Positions 10,742-19,975 of a stretch of DNA of 24,196 bases are shown in pieces. The stretch lies in the NCBI GenBank assembly GCA_900073065.1, contig FJOG01000016.1:1295219-1319414 (forward strand), written 5' to 3'. This DNA is from Phialocephala subalpina. Taxonomy: Eukaryota; Ascomycota; Leotiomycetes; Helotiales; Mollisiaceae. Position 1 is the first letter of the stretch; the number at the start of each line of letters is the position of its first letter. A model generated the notes under the pieces. That model saw only the letters and a program-made list of their open reading frames with translations. It was not told where the DNA came from and made no database searches. The translations under genes were made by a program, and so were the position numbers.

Positions 10742-12810
10742 AGTAATTAATCCGTTTATTTCCTACTTTTACGAAGTTTCGAATAATACTCTAAAAGTAA
10801 TAATTTTACTTTCGTTCCGTAATTTTAATAAGAGCTTTATATTAGCTTTCTTTTTATTTATTATAAAAGTTATAAAAATATTATTTCTTTTAATATTAAT
10901 AATAAATACGTCGTCGAAATCCTTACTATCGCTATTTTCCGCAAAGTTATAACGATTACTTCGATATACTTCCTTATTAAATATACTTTTCTTATTATAT
11001 AATCCTTTTAATCGTCCTTTGCCGCGGCGCTTAATTAATAACTTTTCTCCTTTTATTTATTTCGGCGGGAAAACTCTAAAGATCTCGTTATTATCGTCCT
11101 ATTTATACTCTTAATAATATAGTTTAATAATCGTAAATCGGAAATTTATCGGTCCGTAAAATATATCGACCGTATATATCTCGCCGCTAATTACTAATAG
11201 TTTATATAGCCCCTTTTACTTACTTTTCTCACGTTAAACGCGTATATTCGATAAGATTAATAAGTCTAGCGTAAATTTAGTATTTAAACCATTTCGTAAA
11301 GCGAGCGCATTAATAATTTATCGTTTAATATAAAAACGGCGCACTTTTTTCGTAGTTACGCGAATTGTTTTAATTCTTTTAATAATTAATAATAATAGCG
11401 CGTTTTTACTAATTATTTGAAGATATATTCTAAAAATTAATAGCGTAAATATAATACTATTAAATTTAATAAAGTCATTAATAACTTTAATTACTATTTG
11501 CAAAACGATTTCCTTATTAATTTACTCGGAAATTAATTCGTCTCGAATAATTTTATAAGCTTATCGTAATAGCGCGTAATATTTTTCCATTTTTTTTATA
11601 TTNNNNNNNNNNNNNNNNNNNNNNNNNNNNNNNNNNNNNNNNNNNNNNNNNNNNNNNNNNNNNNNNNNNNNNNNNNNNNNNNNNNNNNNNNNNNNNNNNN
11701 NNNNNNNNNNNNNNNNNNNNNNNNNNNNNNNNNNNNNNNNNNNNNNNNNNNNNNNNNNNNNNNNNNNNNNNNNNNNNNNNNNNNNNNNNNNNNNNNNNNN
11801 NNNNNNNNNNNNNNNNNNNNNNNNNNNNNNNNNNNNNNNNNNNNNNNNNNNNNNNNNNNNNNNNNNNNNNNNNNNNNNNNNNNNNNNNNNNNNNNNNNNN
11901 NNNNNNNNNNNNNNNNNNNNNNNNTTATTATAAGTTTCAATAAGCATTTCTTTAATTTGAATTGCTATTAATTTCGCGTATTATCGAAACTCTATAAACG
12001 AGAAATTCTTTTTAGTATTATATACAATATAATTAAATAGTCTTTAATACGTATTAATCCAATATACGCGGAGAGTATCTTATGCGTTTTTTGTAAATAT
12101 ATCCTTCAAAAATCTAATAGTTTAAAAAACTATAAACGAGTCGATTACTTATAAAACTAATCGATTATTTAAATATAAAACGTTAATAATAATCGAGTAA
12201 TTAAATTCGTAATCGTTTTATAAAGTAAATTTGAATTTACTAAACAATTATTTATACATTTAATAATAGTAATAATACTTTATAAGATATTGAATATACT
12301 TAGTATTTACGTTATAATTAGCTCGCTAAAGAACTTTTAATAAGCGTCTAACGGATAAATAATTAAAACGCCGATATAATTAGTGTAATTCGGTCTCAAT
12401 AAAATGGCTCTAAATTAAACTTTGCTCTTATTAATATAGTAATATCTATAAGTAACCCTATTTACGTATAATCGGAATAATTTTATATCTTTAAATTAAA
12501 ACGTTTTCGAGGTTATCGAGTTTAATACTTATAGCGTTTATATTTTAAATATAAAACAAAAAAAGTATATTTATTAAAATAACGTGAAATATAATAACTT
12601 TTAATAAAATAATAACTCAAATAATTCTTTATAATAAAGTAATCCCTTTTCTAAAGCGAATTTTATAAGTTCTAATCGTAAATATATTTAATTTAATACG
12701 AGTATTTAATTTTTATAGCGCTAAAAATTGTAATTAACTTGCAATTAATACTCTAGTAACTCCGCTATTTAATATAATGCCTTAGAAAACTCCGAATAAA
12801 TATTAATCTT
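10742..12810 (-). pseudogene. Copia-2 protease-integrase and integrase/RT linker
   Basis: Minus-strand translation. Protease near 12800-12480 has GIILNSG where DTG/DSG is expected, so the catalytic Asp is read as Asn. Integrase: LYRRFNYLS (both zinc His changed to Tyr) and FKFTL.NDYEFNYSI in the core, then an N run, then NIKKMEKYYALLR. The C-terminal part (11503-10742) includes QIVIKVINDF, NALLLLIIKR and NALALRNGLN, aligning segment by segment with Copia-1 integrase at about 7830-8060. The linker ends EINGLIT and joins KGVFNF at 4407. Stops are mostly TAA/TAG. Inactive. Confidence 0.85.
11603..11924. other. Assembly gap (322 N)
   Basis: Undetermined bases inside the Copia-2 integrase. The coding sequence on either side (ETYN before, NIKKMEKYY after, minus strand) is contiguous in the homologous Copia-1 integrase, which reads EAHNSIGLIERYY at 7723-7761. 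The true missing length may therefore be close to zero. Confidence 0.95.
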
Positions 12811-14360
12811 CGAAAGTAAACGCTAAATACTCCTCAATTTATTGTAATAATAAATTATTAAATATATTTTCTTTTATAATAGCGTAGCGCGTTAATTAGT
12901 CGTTAAGAATAATTATCGTATTTATATTATCGATTTCTTTAAGTTTTATAAAGAAGTTTTCGTTTTCTCCTTTGATTTCTATATTTAATAGTAATTAATT
13001 TATCTCTAATAATTTATTATTTTTCGAGAGACTTTTTATATTTTCGCATTAAACAAAGAAACTCTAATAGAATATTATTATAATTTTACGGTTTATTATA
13101 TATTAAGCGTATTATCGGAACTTCGTATAAACTTATTATCGCTTTTTTATTATATATTTAATCGATTAATAATTTATTTTACTATAAATATAATATTTCT
13201 TTTATCGTAATTTTCTTTAGTATTTATAATTTCTATAATATCCACTTCGCGAGCTTTTTTTATCTTAATATCCTCTTTTATTTTATCCTCGTTTATATTC
13301 TCTATATATGCGGTTAATCTAATTTTGATCGTACTTATTATACTTGTTCTTATTTTCTTATTAACGCGTCGAGTTTATAATATATTGCAATACTTCACGT
13401 AAACGTATTATTATACTAACTACTAATCGTAACTTAGTATATATACTCTCGAACGTATTAACGGGCTTATATAATACGAGATTACATTTTTCAATCCCTT
13501 TATAAACGCTAATAACTTAGTCTCGTAAATTATATTTTATTTGATATTCTTTTAATAAATCGCGTTAAATCTTTTAGAATTAATTAAAAAGTAATTATAA
13601 ATACTTTAATTTAATCTTCGATAAATATATTATAATAATTCGTAGAAATATAATTTTTCTTTATAAAAATATATATAATTATCGATTTTCCTTGGTTTTA
13701 AAGTATATTTTTATTATTTTTATTATCGTTTTAAAATTATAATTATATCTCGTAATTTTATTATAATAAAACGAATTTACGCGATTAGTAAATATAATCG
13801 AAAACGCGTTATCATATTATTTTTCGAGAAATCCGATTTTAAAATAATAATCGCGAAAAACTTATAATTTAACGTTAATAATATTATATAATTCACTACT
13901 ATATTTCTTATTATTATCGATATAAATTTTCATTAAATTCGTAATTACTTTAATAAATACATTTAATTGATTTTATTATTAGTTTAATTATTGATTTAAT
14001 TATTAATAATTATCAAGTAATCGAAAATAAAAACCGTTATTAGAATTATTATTCGCATGTAATTAATGAAAGTATTATTAGTTCGGAAATTAAGGGTTCG
14101 TATAATATTAATTAGTAGAGTACTAATTCTTAAGATATTAGTTCGTAAATTGAAAGTAAATAAAGTACTAATTCGTAGATTAAAAGTATACGAAGTAAAG
14201 AGATATATTAAAGTTAAAAGATCTCTAATTATTTTGAGGAAGTATATAAAGAGGTAATAACGTGTCTTATAGTAATAGCGCGTTTTAAAGAAACGACGTA
14301 TTCTAAAGTAATAATTTATTTTGAAATAATAGTATAATTTGTAGAAGTGATACAATTTAA
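12811..14360 (-). pseudogene. Copia-2 gag region (by position)
   Basis: It lies between the protease and the 5' leader of Copia-2 on the minus strand, where Copia gag must be. The strand keeps partly open stretches, including one of 119 codons at 13996-14355 with a short internal repeat, but I could not align it confidently to Copia-1 gag. Assigned by gene order rather than by motif. The start is unknown. Confidence 0.45.
14071..14220. repeat. Degenerate 30-bp tandem repeat (about five units)
   Basis: Aligning in 30-base steps from 14071 gives units sharing TTAGTTCG.AAAT / CTAATTCG.AGAT cores, clearest at 14081, 14141 and 14171, with a weaker half-unit spacing near 15. Since 30 is a multiple of three, it would encode about 10-residue repeats (minus-strand pattern RTN..RIST..). 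It probably reflects a repeated low-complexity section of Copia-2 gag. Confidence 0.5.
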
Positions 14361-15275
14361 ATAGTTTAAATTAGCGCAATTTAAACGTACTTTAAAGCGT
14401 ATTTTAAATAATATCGTGAATTAAATTTATTCTTTCTTTTCTTTAATTAAACTTCGATTTCTTTTTTTGTTTACTTATAATATTCGTTATTATAAATGAG
14501 CTTCTTTAGTTCCTTAGAAATTGGATATCCGTCCGTAGTAATAAACACTCCGTTATAACGTAAGAAATCTGGTAAGTCTCTAATAAACTTAATTTCTACT
14601 AATAAAAACGTATTTAGCGTTTATACTTTAAAATCCTCTCGGAAATATTTTTAAAGTATATTATTTATATAATTTTTTCTTCGATAAATCTCTATTATAA
14701 ACAAAATAAATTTATTAGCTTATTTTTTATCGATAGTCTTTTTTGTAAAGTCGAAATACTTTCTTTATTTTGCCTTATTATAATTATACTTTGATTCTAA
14801 GTCTAATTCTAATATTATTTTAACGTGTAAATAAATTCGTTTTAAATTTAATTAAAAGAAAAATAAAGTTCGTTAAAAGGTTAATATATTAAAGTATTGC
14901 GATTGCGATTCGAATCGTATTAAATAATAAAAGGCGCAAAGTCTTTAATAGTACTATAATCAAATAATAAGTATAGTAATTTAATTAGTTAATTAATTGA
15001 ATCTTCCGTAAACGTAATTATTTTGCGTGATAAACGCAAACTTAAATCAAGTAATAAATATAATAATCCAATTAATTGTTTATTCGAATCTTTAAAGTTT
15101 GCGCAACGCTAAAATCTCGTTTCCGTAGAAAGTAAAACTTCTTGTAATCCGATAGTATTTAAAGGCGCAACGTAAATTTTCTTTAGCGCGTTTTATAAAA
15201 AATAGCGATCCTTTATAGTAACTTTTTCTAGATAATTTTAATTACTTCGTAATTAAATGAATAACTACTAATTAG
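14361..15275 (-). other. Copia-2 leader / 5' gag region
   Basis: Sequence between the 5' LTR and the gag-like part. It begins (minus strand, 15275 downward) with CTAATTAGTAGTTATT, the counterpart of the Copia-1 primer-site candidate at 4655-4670. No open frame of note; RIP-like base composition. Confidence 0.45.
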
Positions 15276-15478
15276 TATTAGTATTACTAAGGATACTTAT
15301 TACATATAATAAATTAAAAGTACGTAAAAGTTTTAGTTTTAATATACTTATAAATTGGTTATATATTATCGTAAAAGTAAAGCGTAGAATTGGAGGGTTA
15401 TATCCTTCAACTCTGGCTCGTCTCGCGCTAGTACTAGTGCAGCCTAGTATTACACGTGACTACTTTGTTATACCTACA
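15276..15478 (-). repeat. Copia-2 5' LTR
   Basis: On the minus strand it starts TGTAGGTATAACAAAG, close to the Copia-1 LTR start TGTCGGTATAATC, and ends ...TAATACTAATA just before the shared CTAATTAG leader. 203 bp. The outer 100 bases are less AT-rich than everything around. The outer end coincides with the abrupt change to nearly pure A/T at 15479. The partner LTR was not found, so the limits rest on similarity to Copia-1. Confidence 0.7.
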
Positions 15479-16560
15479 AATATTATTAATAAATTATATA
15501 AAAAAAATTAAAATTAAAAAAATTTTAATTTTTGAATTTAAATCGAAAATAAATATTTTAAATATTTATTAATTTAATTTTAATATATAAATTTTTTTTT
15601 AATTTTTCAATATTTTATATATAATAAAATCTTATTAATATTTATTATTTTGAATATAATTATTATATCGAATAAATAATTCGTTTTAATTTTTTTATTA
15701 ATTTTTATAATAATTTTATATTAAAGTTTTATTTATTTAAAAAAAAAAAAAATATAAAATATATTTAATAAATAATTATTATAAAAAATTATATAATAAA
15801 AAAAATAATATAAAAAATAATTATTTTAATATAAAGTTTTACTAAAAAACTTTAAAATTTATTATTAATAAAAATATTTGAAATATATTAAATAATAAAA
15901 TTTATATAATTTAATTTCTAATAAAATAAATACAAAAAATAAATATATTAAAAAATTCTTTTAAAATAAAGAAAACTTTTATAATATTTTATAAATATAA
16001 TATTATAATTTGATTAATTAAAAAATTCGAATTCTTTGAATTTAAATTATAATAAGATTTTAATATTTATATATATTATTTAATATTATAAAATTGGATT
16101 TATAATCGAATAATAATAAAAAACAATTTTATTTTTATTAATTATAAAATAATAATTATATAATATTTAGAAAATAAATTTTTATTTTTTATTTCTCGAA
16201 TTTTTTTAAATTTAATTATATTTTTATTATAAATATTTTATTAATTAATAATTCTTTTATTTAATATATTAAAAATAAGAAATATATTTATTAAATTGAT
16301 ATTTTATAAAATAATTAGATTTTAATTAAAAAATTATAAAAAAATATAATATAATTTTTATTAATATTAATATTAATATTTCTAATTAAAAAATTTAAAT
16401 TAATAATATTATATATTAATAAATTTTAAATAAAAAAATTATTTAATTATAAATTCATTTTTATTATAAATCTTTTAATAATTTATTTTAAATAAATTAT
16501 TATAAAATAATAAATTCTAAGGATATATTTACTTTGAATAAAATAAAATTGAATAAAAAT
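15479..16560. repeat. Extreme AT block (very few G/C), no gene
   Basis: Sampled 60-base lines contain only one to a few G or C. There are long A and T runs and TAATA-type words but no clean simple repeat. The surviving C and G are largely in CpG or TTC/GAA. Much poorer in GC than the Copia remnants next to it. It could be a very old, RIP-saturated repeat; no frame or motif is visible. Confidence 0.8.
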
Positions 16561-17091
16561 TACTATTTACCTTTTCAATAGTTTCATTAAATTTGTTTAT
16601 AAAGCTGCCCTTGGTAGCAAGCATAGTCTCATAGCTTGGATATGTATAAGGGGTACTTTTGGCTTCCCTTCGCTTCTAATTACTTGGTGCAATAGAATTG
16701 GCTACAGCGGAGTCAGCTTCCGATTGTTTGCCCCTAAGAGAAGACGACTTTTTTTTGTAAGTAGGTGATTTAGATCTATCTCTATTACCTAGAATGTCTC
16801 GTGCCCCTTTTTTTGAAATGTTTCCTAGTCTGATCGTCTTTGTTCGAAATATTTCTTAGGCCAGCGTCCCTCTTCTCTCCAATAATCAATTGGATTGCTT
16901 TTATTATCGTTGATGCCGCTCATTATACCTTAGTCACATGTGTCCTTAACATCATCTACAAGAGACGCCTGCCTTTGGTTTGGAAGAGTCTTGGATGGAG
17001 CGAGACTGGATGGATCTTCAGGCTCTTGAGATCGTTTTCGTTTCCGTTTTCATTCCCCAGCTTTTGCAAACTTGACTTGGGTTAGCTTCAT
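16561..17091 (-). pseudogene. Broken N-terminal fragment of a DUF7924-like fungal protein
   Basis: The minus-strand reading starts MKLTQVKFAK (ATG at 17091), soon hits an in-frame TGA, then shows a basic stretch KRKRKRSQEPEDP and NPIDYWREEGRWPKKYFEQ (about 16900-16840). The frame then shifts, near a run of A, to KKSSSLRGKQSEADSA and YETMLATKGSFINKFNE (about 16630-16580). These three blocks in this order resemble the N-terminal part of fungal DUF7924-domain proteins as I remember them. The DUF7924 domain itself is missing because the sequence turns into the AT block at 16560. Stops, frameshift and truncation make it a pseudogene. The family name is a recollection, not a search result. Confidence 0.5.
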
Positions 17092-17489
17092 ACTGTAGCA
17101 GGAGAAGGTGACATGCCTCTGTGCCAGGAGAGTCTTTGGTAGGGGAGGGATGTGGGTGTTCGGATTCAGCGTTCGTGCCCTTAGATATATTTCGTTCCTG
17201 GCGGCGTTGTAGGCGTCTACTCTGAGAAAAAAGGTGTGGTTGTTCTATCTTGAACCTTGTGGCCGCGTTTCTATCTGGAATCAGTCAAAGTAACGAGTAT
17301 ACATGACATTCATTGAGACATATAATATACAACTAGCATATCACAATTAGACGCACTGTATAATCGGGTGTGCTCTGGTTCTTTCTTTGCGCCACCGCTA
17401 GTGCCACTCTTTTTGCTTCTGCTGCGCTTATGGCTCGAGCTATGTGATGATGACTGAGAATTCACATGCGGCTTAGAAAATCATATTCC
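17092..17489. other. Intergenic, 3' side of the HeLo-like gene
   Basis: Normal base composition. Contains the 3' end region of the minus-strand gene that stops at 17490 and the upstream side of the broken DUF7924-like fragment. I see no coding frame, RNA gene or clear repeat. Confidence 0.5.
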
Positions 17490-19459
17490 TCAACTCGCAA
17501 GCTGGAGCCTTGCAAACTCCCTTTCTAGCCGCTCTAGTTCACAAACAACTTCCTTGTAAAATGCCGTTTGCAAACTGCGAGTTGTGAGATCCGTTCCTTC
17601 TCCAAATTCACATCCAAGGCACTTCCTCACGACCTTCGCGTAAGTCACACCCATCGAGGCCCCCATCACGTGGCTGAGCCTGCTCGCAGCATAAAAATCG
17701 GTAAGGATTCCTTCACCATTCATGGAGTCGGAGGGGACTCGAAGATTTTCGAGGGGCAGTTGGTAGGCTAGCTCAATGAGAATTAAGCCAAGATGGAAGA
17801 GACAGGAGTTGCGGATGATTCCATGACGTTTGCTATTCCCTGCTCTAAACTCAGCGGAGCTCCCAGCTGCAAATGTTTGGTTGGTGATCGGTTTCTTTTG
17901 CGGTTGTGTTTGGGAGCTTCCAACGTGGACGTTAAGGTGTGGGGAGGCGAGAGATGAACCGGGACCGAAGAAAATTATGTCTCTACTACGCCAAGACTCT
18001 TTCAGGAGAGGGGTCGCGTGGAATCGAAGGACAGCGGAGGCAAGCTGTTTCGCAAGCCGTAATCTCTCGTACTGGAGAAATCGGTCTGCTTCAAAGGTTT
18101 TAGATACTTTGAGTATCATTTGGGCAAGCGACACCGATTGCTTTAAACCGCAAGTGGAGATTGGCGGAGCGAAGTAGACCAAGTGCTTGCACGGCCCAGA
18201 CTTTTGGAGATACCCAAGGTACTTATTCTCCGGCGTTTGTGGTGAGTACCTCTGTTGTAACTGTTTGCAGAAGTCTTGTTGAACACCAAAGTCTGGTAGG
18301 GTAGGGTCTATGAGGAAGCTAGGGAGGAAAGCCGATTTCGAAGAAACAGCACTACACGGTACGGCAGCCGCAAAGCTCACAGACTTTGTCTTGATTTTCT
18401 TCCTTGCGATAGAAGTGGCTGCGGGCATTTCATGCTTCGGATTCTTAAAGGGTTTAACCAAACCATCGTAAGACTTTTGCGGTAGCGTTCTATCATCCTC
18501 AGTTCTCGGCTTTGTTTCTGACTCGACAAAAGAATCAACCGTGATCCAAGTGGGCTCAAACATTGTTGTTGCTGTACTTGCCCGATGTCCGAAGGCCATA
18601 TTGAAGCGCACCAGAGAACCCGTATCTTCGACACTGATGTGCGGTGATTCCAGACAGAAGTGAATCGAGTGTTCTGTATGCAATTGACATGCTCTCTCAA
18701 AAAGCCCACACAATTGCTCTGATGCTTTATGGATCTTGCTGCATTCCTCAACCGCTTGTTCATTCCACAGAGGAACATCTGCGGAAGCCAAAGTCCTTTC
18801 TTGGTACTTGGTGAGTCTAGAGGCCTGCTTCGCAAGGGTTCTGAAGTCCTCGTTGAATCTTCGGAGTTCTTGGAGACTTTTATCAAGATGTGTTCCTGAG
18901 AAGCTAAATTTTAACTTCTTTCCAACTCGTGCACGCCAATCCTTATTTCCCATTGAGCCCAACTGTAGATAGGGCCTTAGCACACTGAACATATACGGGT
19001 CGTTCACGATTTACTTAATACAGATATTTATCAGATCAAGGATAAGAGCTGGCTTACAGGAATGGAATGCTGTATCCCGAGGGCAAAGCTCTCAGCCTCC
19101 TTCTCCATGACTTTGAGTTTTGCCTGAATCAAAGCGATGGTTTCTTTGCAGCACGTTCCAGAGTCTCCGAGTTGTTGAGCACATTTCTCGTCCAATTCCT
19201 TATCACCCCAGGATGGGTGTGTACTTTCCCTGAGCATGTCTGTCGCCATTTGCGAGTCGGTTAACGCAGTCAACAGCCATCGACACTCACTATGAAATAT
19301 GGTCTTCTGGTTATTGAGTTGAAGCTGGTAAATCTCGAGCTCGGGAGCGAAATTTTGGTACCTCTTGAAAGGCTTCAAGACATCACGGTAATGTTCCGCA
19401 GTAGAGATCAATAATGGCAGGATTCCCAGGACCAAGCCAACGGCTTCCGCTCCAGACAT
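17490..19459 (-). CDS. HeLo-like N-terminal / DUF7580 C-terminal protein
   Basis: Two exons, 19459-19058 and 18962-17490, giving about 624 aa. The intron (95 bp) starts GTAAGC and ends CTACAG, with branch candidate GCTAAG about 14 bases upstream of the end; the junction is in phase 0 and joins ...QHSIP to LGSMGNKDW. The chosen start is MSGAEAVGLVLGILPLLIS, the family's typical N-terminus, rather than the in-frame ATG 63 bases upstream. Residues 1-134 form the hydrophobic, helical HeLo-like segment of fungal prion-inhibition/propagation proteins. Residues 432-466 (RLRLAKQLASAVLRFH, then WRSRDIIFF), 519-541 (FHLGLILIELAYQLPLE) and 556-611 (VVRKCLGCEFGEGTDL) match DUF7580, a kinase-fold-like region without an obvious catalytic HRD or DFG. 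HeLo relatives act in membrane-targeting cell death and incompatibility; whether this one does is unknown. It looks intact. Confidence 0.8.
18963..19057 (-). other. Intron of the HeLo-like/DUF7580 gene
   Basis: Donor GTAAGC, acceptor CTACAG, branch candidate GTGCTAAG. The nearer AG at about 19014 would open exon 2 with an in-frame TAA, so the later acceptor is preferred. It keeps phase 0 and leaves out a 15-codon stretch that is open but not needed. Confidence 0.7.
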
Positions 19460-19975
19460 TTCAGATGCGGTATAGGTGCAATGGTAAAATGTGATTCCGT
19501 CGCGAGTATATTTCTGTTCCAAATGGCAAGGAGGCTCCGAAGAGGAAAGAAGTGGTGCATGCTTCCTTTTTTGAGTCTGAGGCAGAGCACACGGCCACCA
19601 TGCAGCTCATGAGCTATGAGAACTGCGCCCGTAGTTGCTGTCCAACAAATAAGCGAGCCGGCTTTAGGTGACACATCGGATTGTTACAGGCGCACTCGAG
19701 GGGCACTCCGAAGAGGAAAGAAGTAGTGTGTGCTTCCTTTTTTGAGTCTGAGGCGGAGCACACGGCCACCATGCAGCTCATGGGCTGTGAGAACTGCGCC
19801 CGGAGTTGCTGTCCAACGAATAAGCGAGCTGGCTTTAGATGACTCACCGGACTGTTACAGGCGCACTCGAGAGGCACCTCAACTCCGTCTCGCCACCTGT
19901 CGCTCATGAGCAGAATTATCTTCGAGATTTTGACTTCGAATCTGGCAACCCATTTCATGTTGGCACGATTGTTGT
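19460..19975. promoter_or_regulatory. Shared 5' region of two divergent genes
   Basis: 516 bp between the start codons of the HeLo-like gene (leftward) and the Hsp70-like gene (rightward). It must hold both promoters. Two 171-bp tandem repeats occupy most of it. I do not see a clear TATA box or a heat-shock element array. Confidence 0.5.
19531..19872. repeat. 171-bp direct tandem repeat, two copies
   Basis: Units at 19531-19701 and 19702-19872 (start CTCCGAAGAGGAAAG at 19535 and 19706) differ at about 14 positions, mostly transitions. A partial third start, GAGAGGCACC, follows. The period equals 57 codons and the minus-strand frame is open through copy 2, ending at a TAG in copy 1 where copy 2 has CAG. 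On the plus strand each copy has GGCCACCATG followed by 22 further codons and a TGA (19600-19671 and 19771-19842). No terminal inverted repeats are seen. Confidence 0.85.

Larger units (their letters stand above)
10742..15478 (-). mobile_element. Copia-2: older RIP-degraded Copia element, 5' two thirds
   Basis: Minus-strand element whose 5' LTR is at the right end. Going leftwards come leader, gag, protease and integrase, then the interruption by Copia-1. Its RT resumes at 4407. It differs from Copia-1 in protease sequence, LTR length (203 bp) and most of the LTR sequence, so it is another lineage. The 3' LTR was not found in the window. It is more strongly AT-shifted than Copia-1, consistent with greater age. 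Confidence 0.85.

Noticed and set aside
14066..14257. Plus-strand 63-codon frame rich in Lys, Arg, Val, Leu
   Set aside because: Produced by the 30-bp tandem repeat read on the antisense strand of Copia-2; composition artefact.
10742..16560. tRNA, rRNA or mitochondrial-DNA insertion as an explanation for the AT richness
   Set aside because: No tRNA arms or conserved rRNA words seen, and 10742-15478 reads as Copia on the minus strand.
16840..17085. Plus-strand 81-codon frame
   Set aside because: Antisense to the DUF7924-like fragment, which has three recognisable blocks on the minus strand.
17568..18972. Several plus- and minus-strand frames of 67 to 169 codons
   Set aside because: Shadows of the long exon 2 of the HeLo-like/DUF7580 gene.
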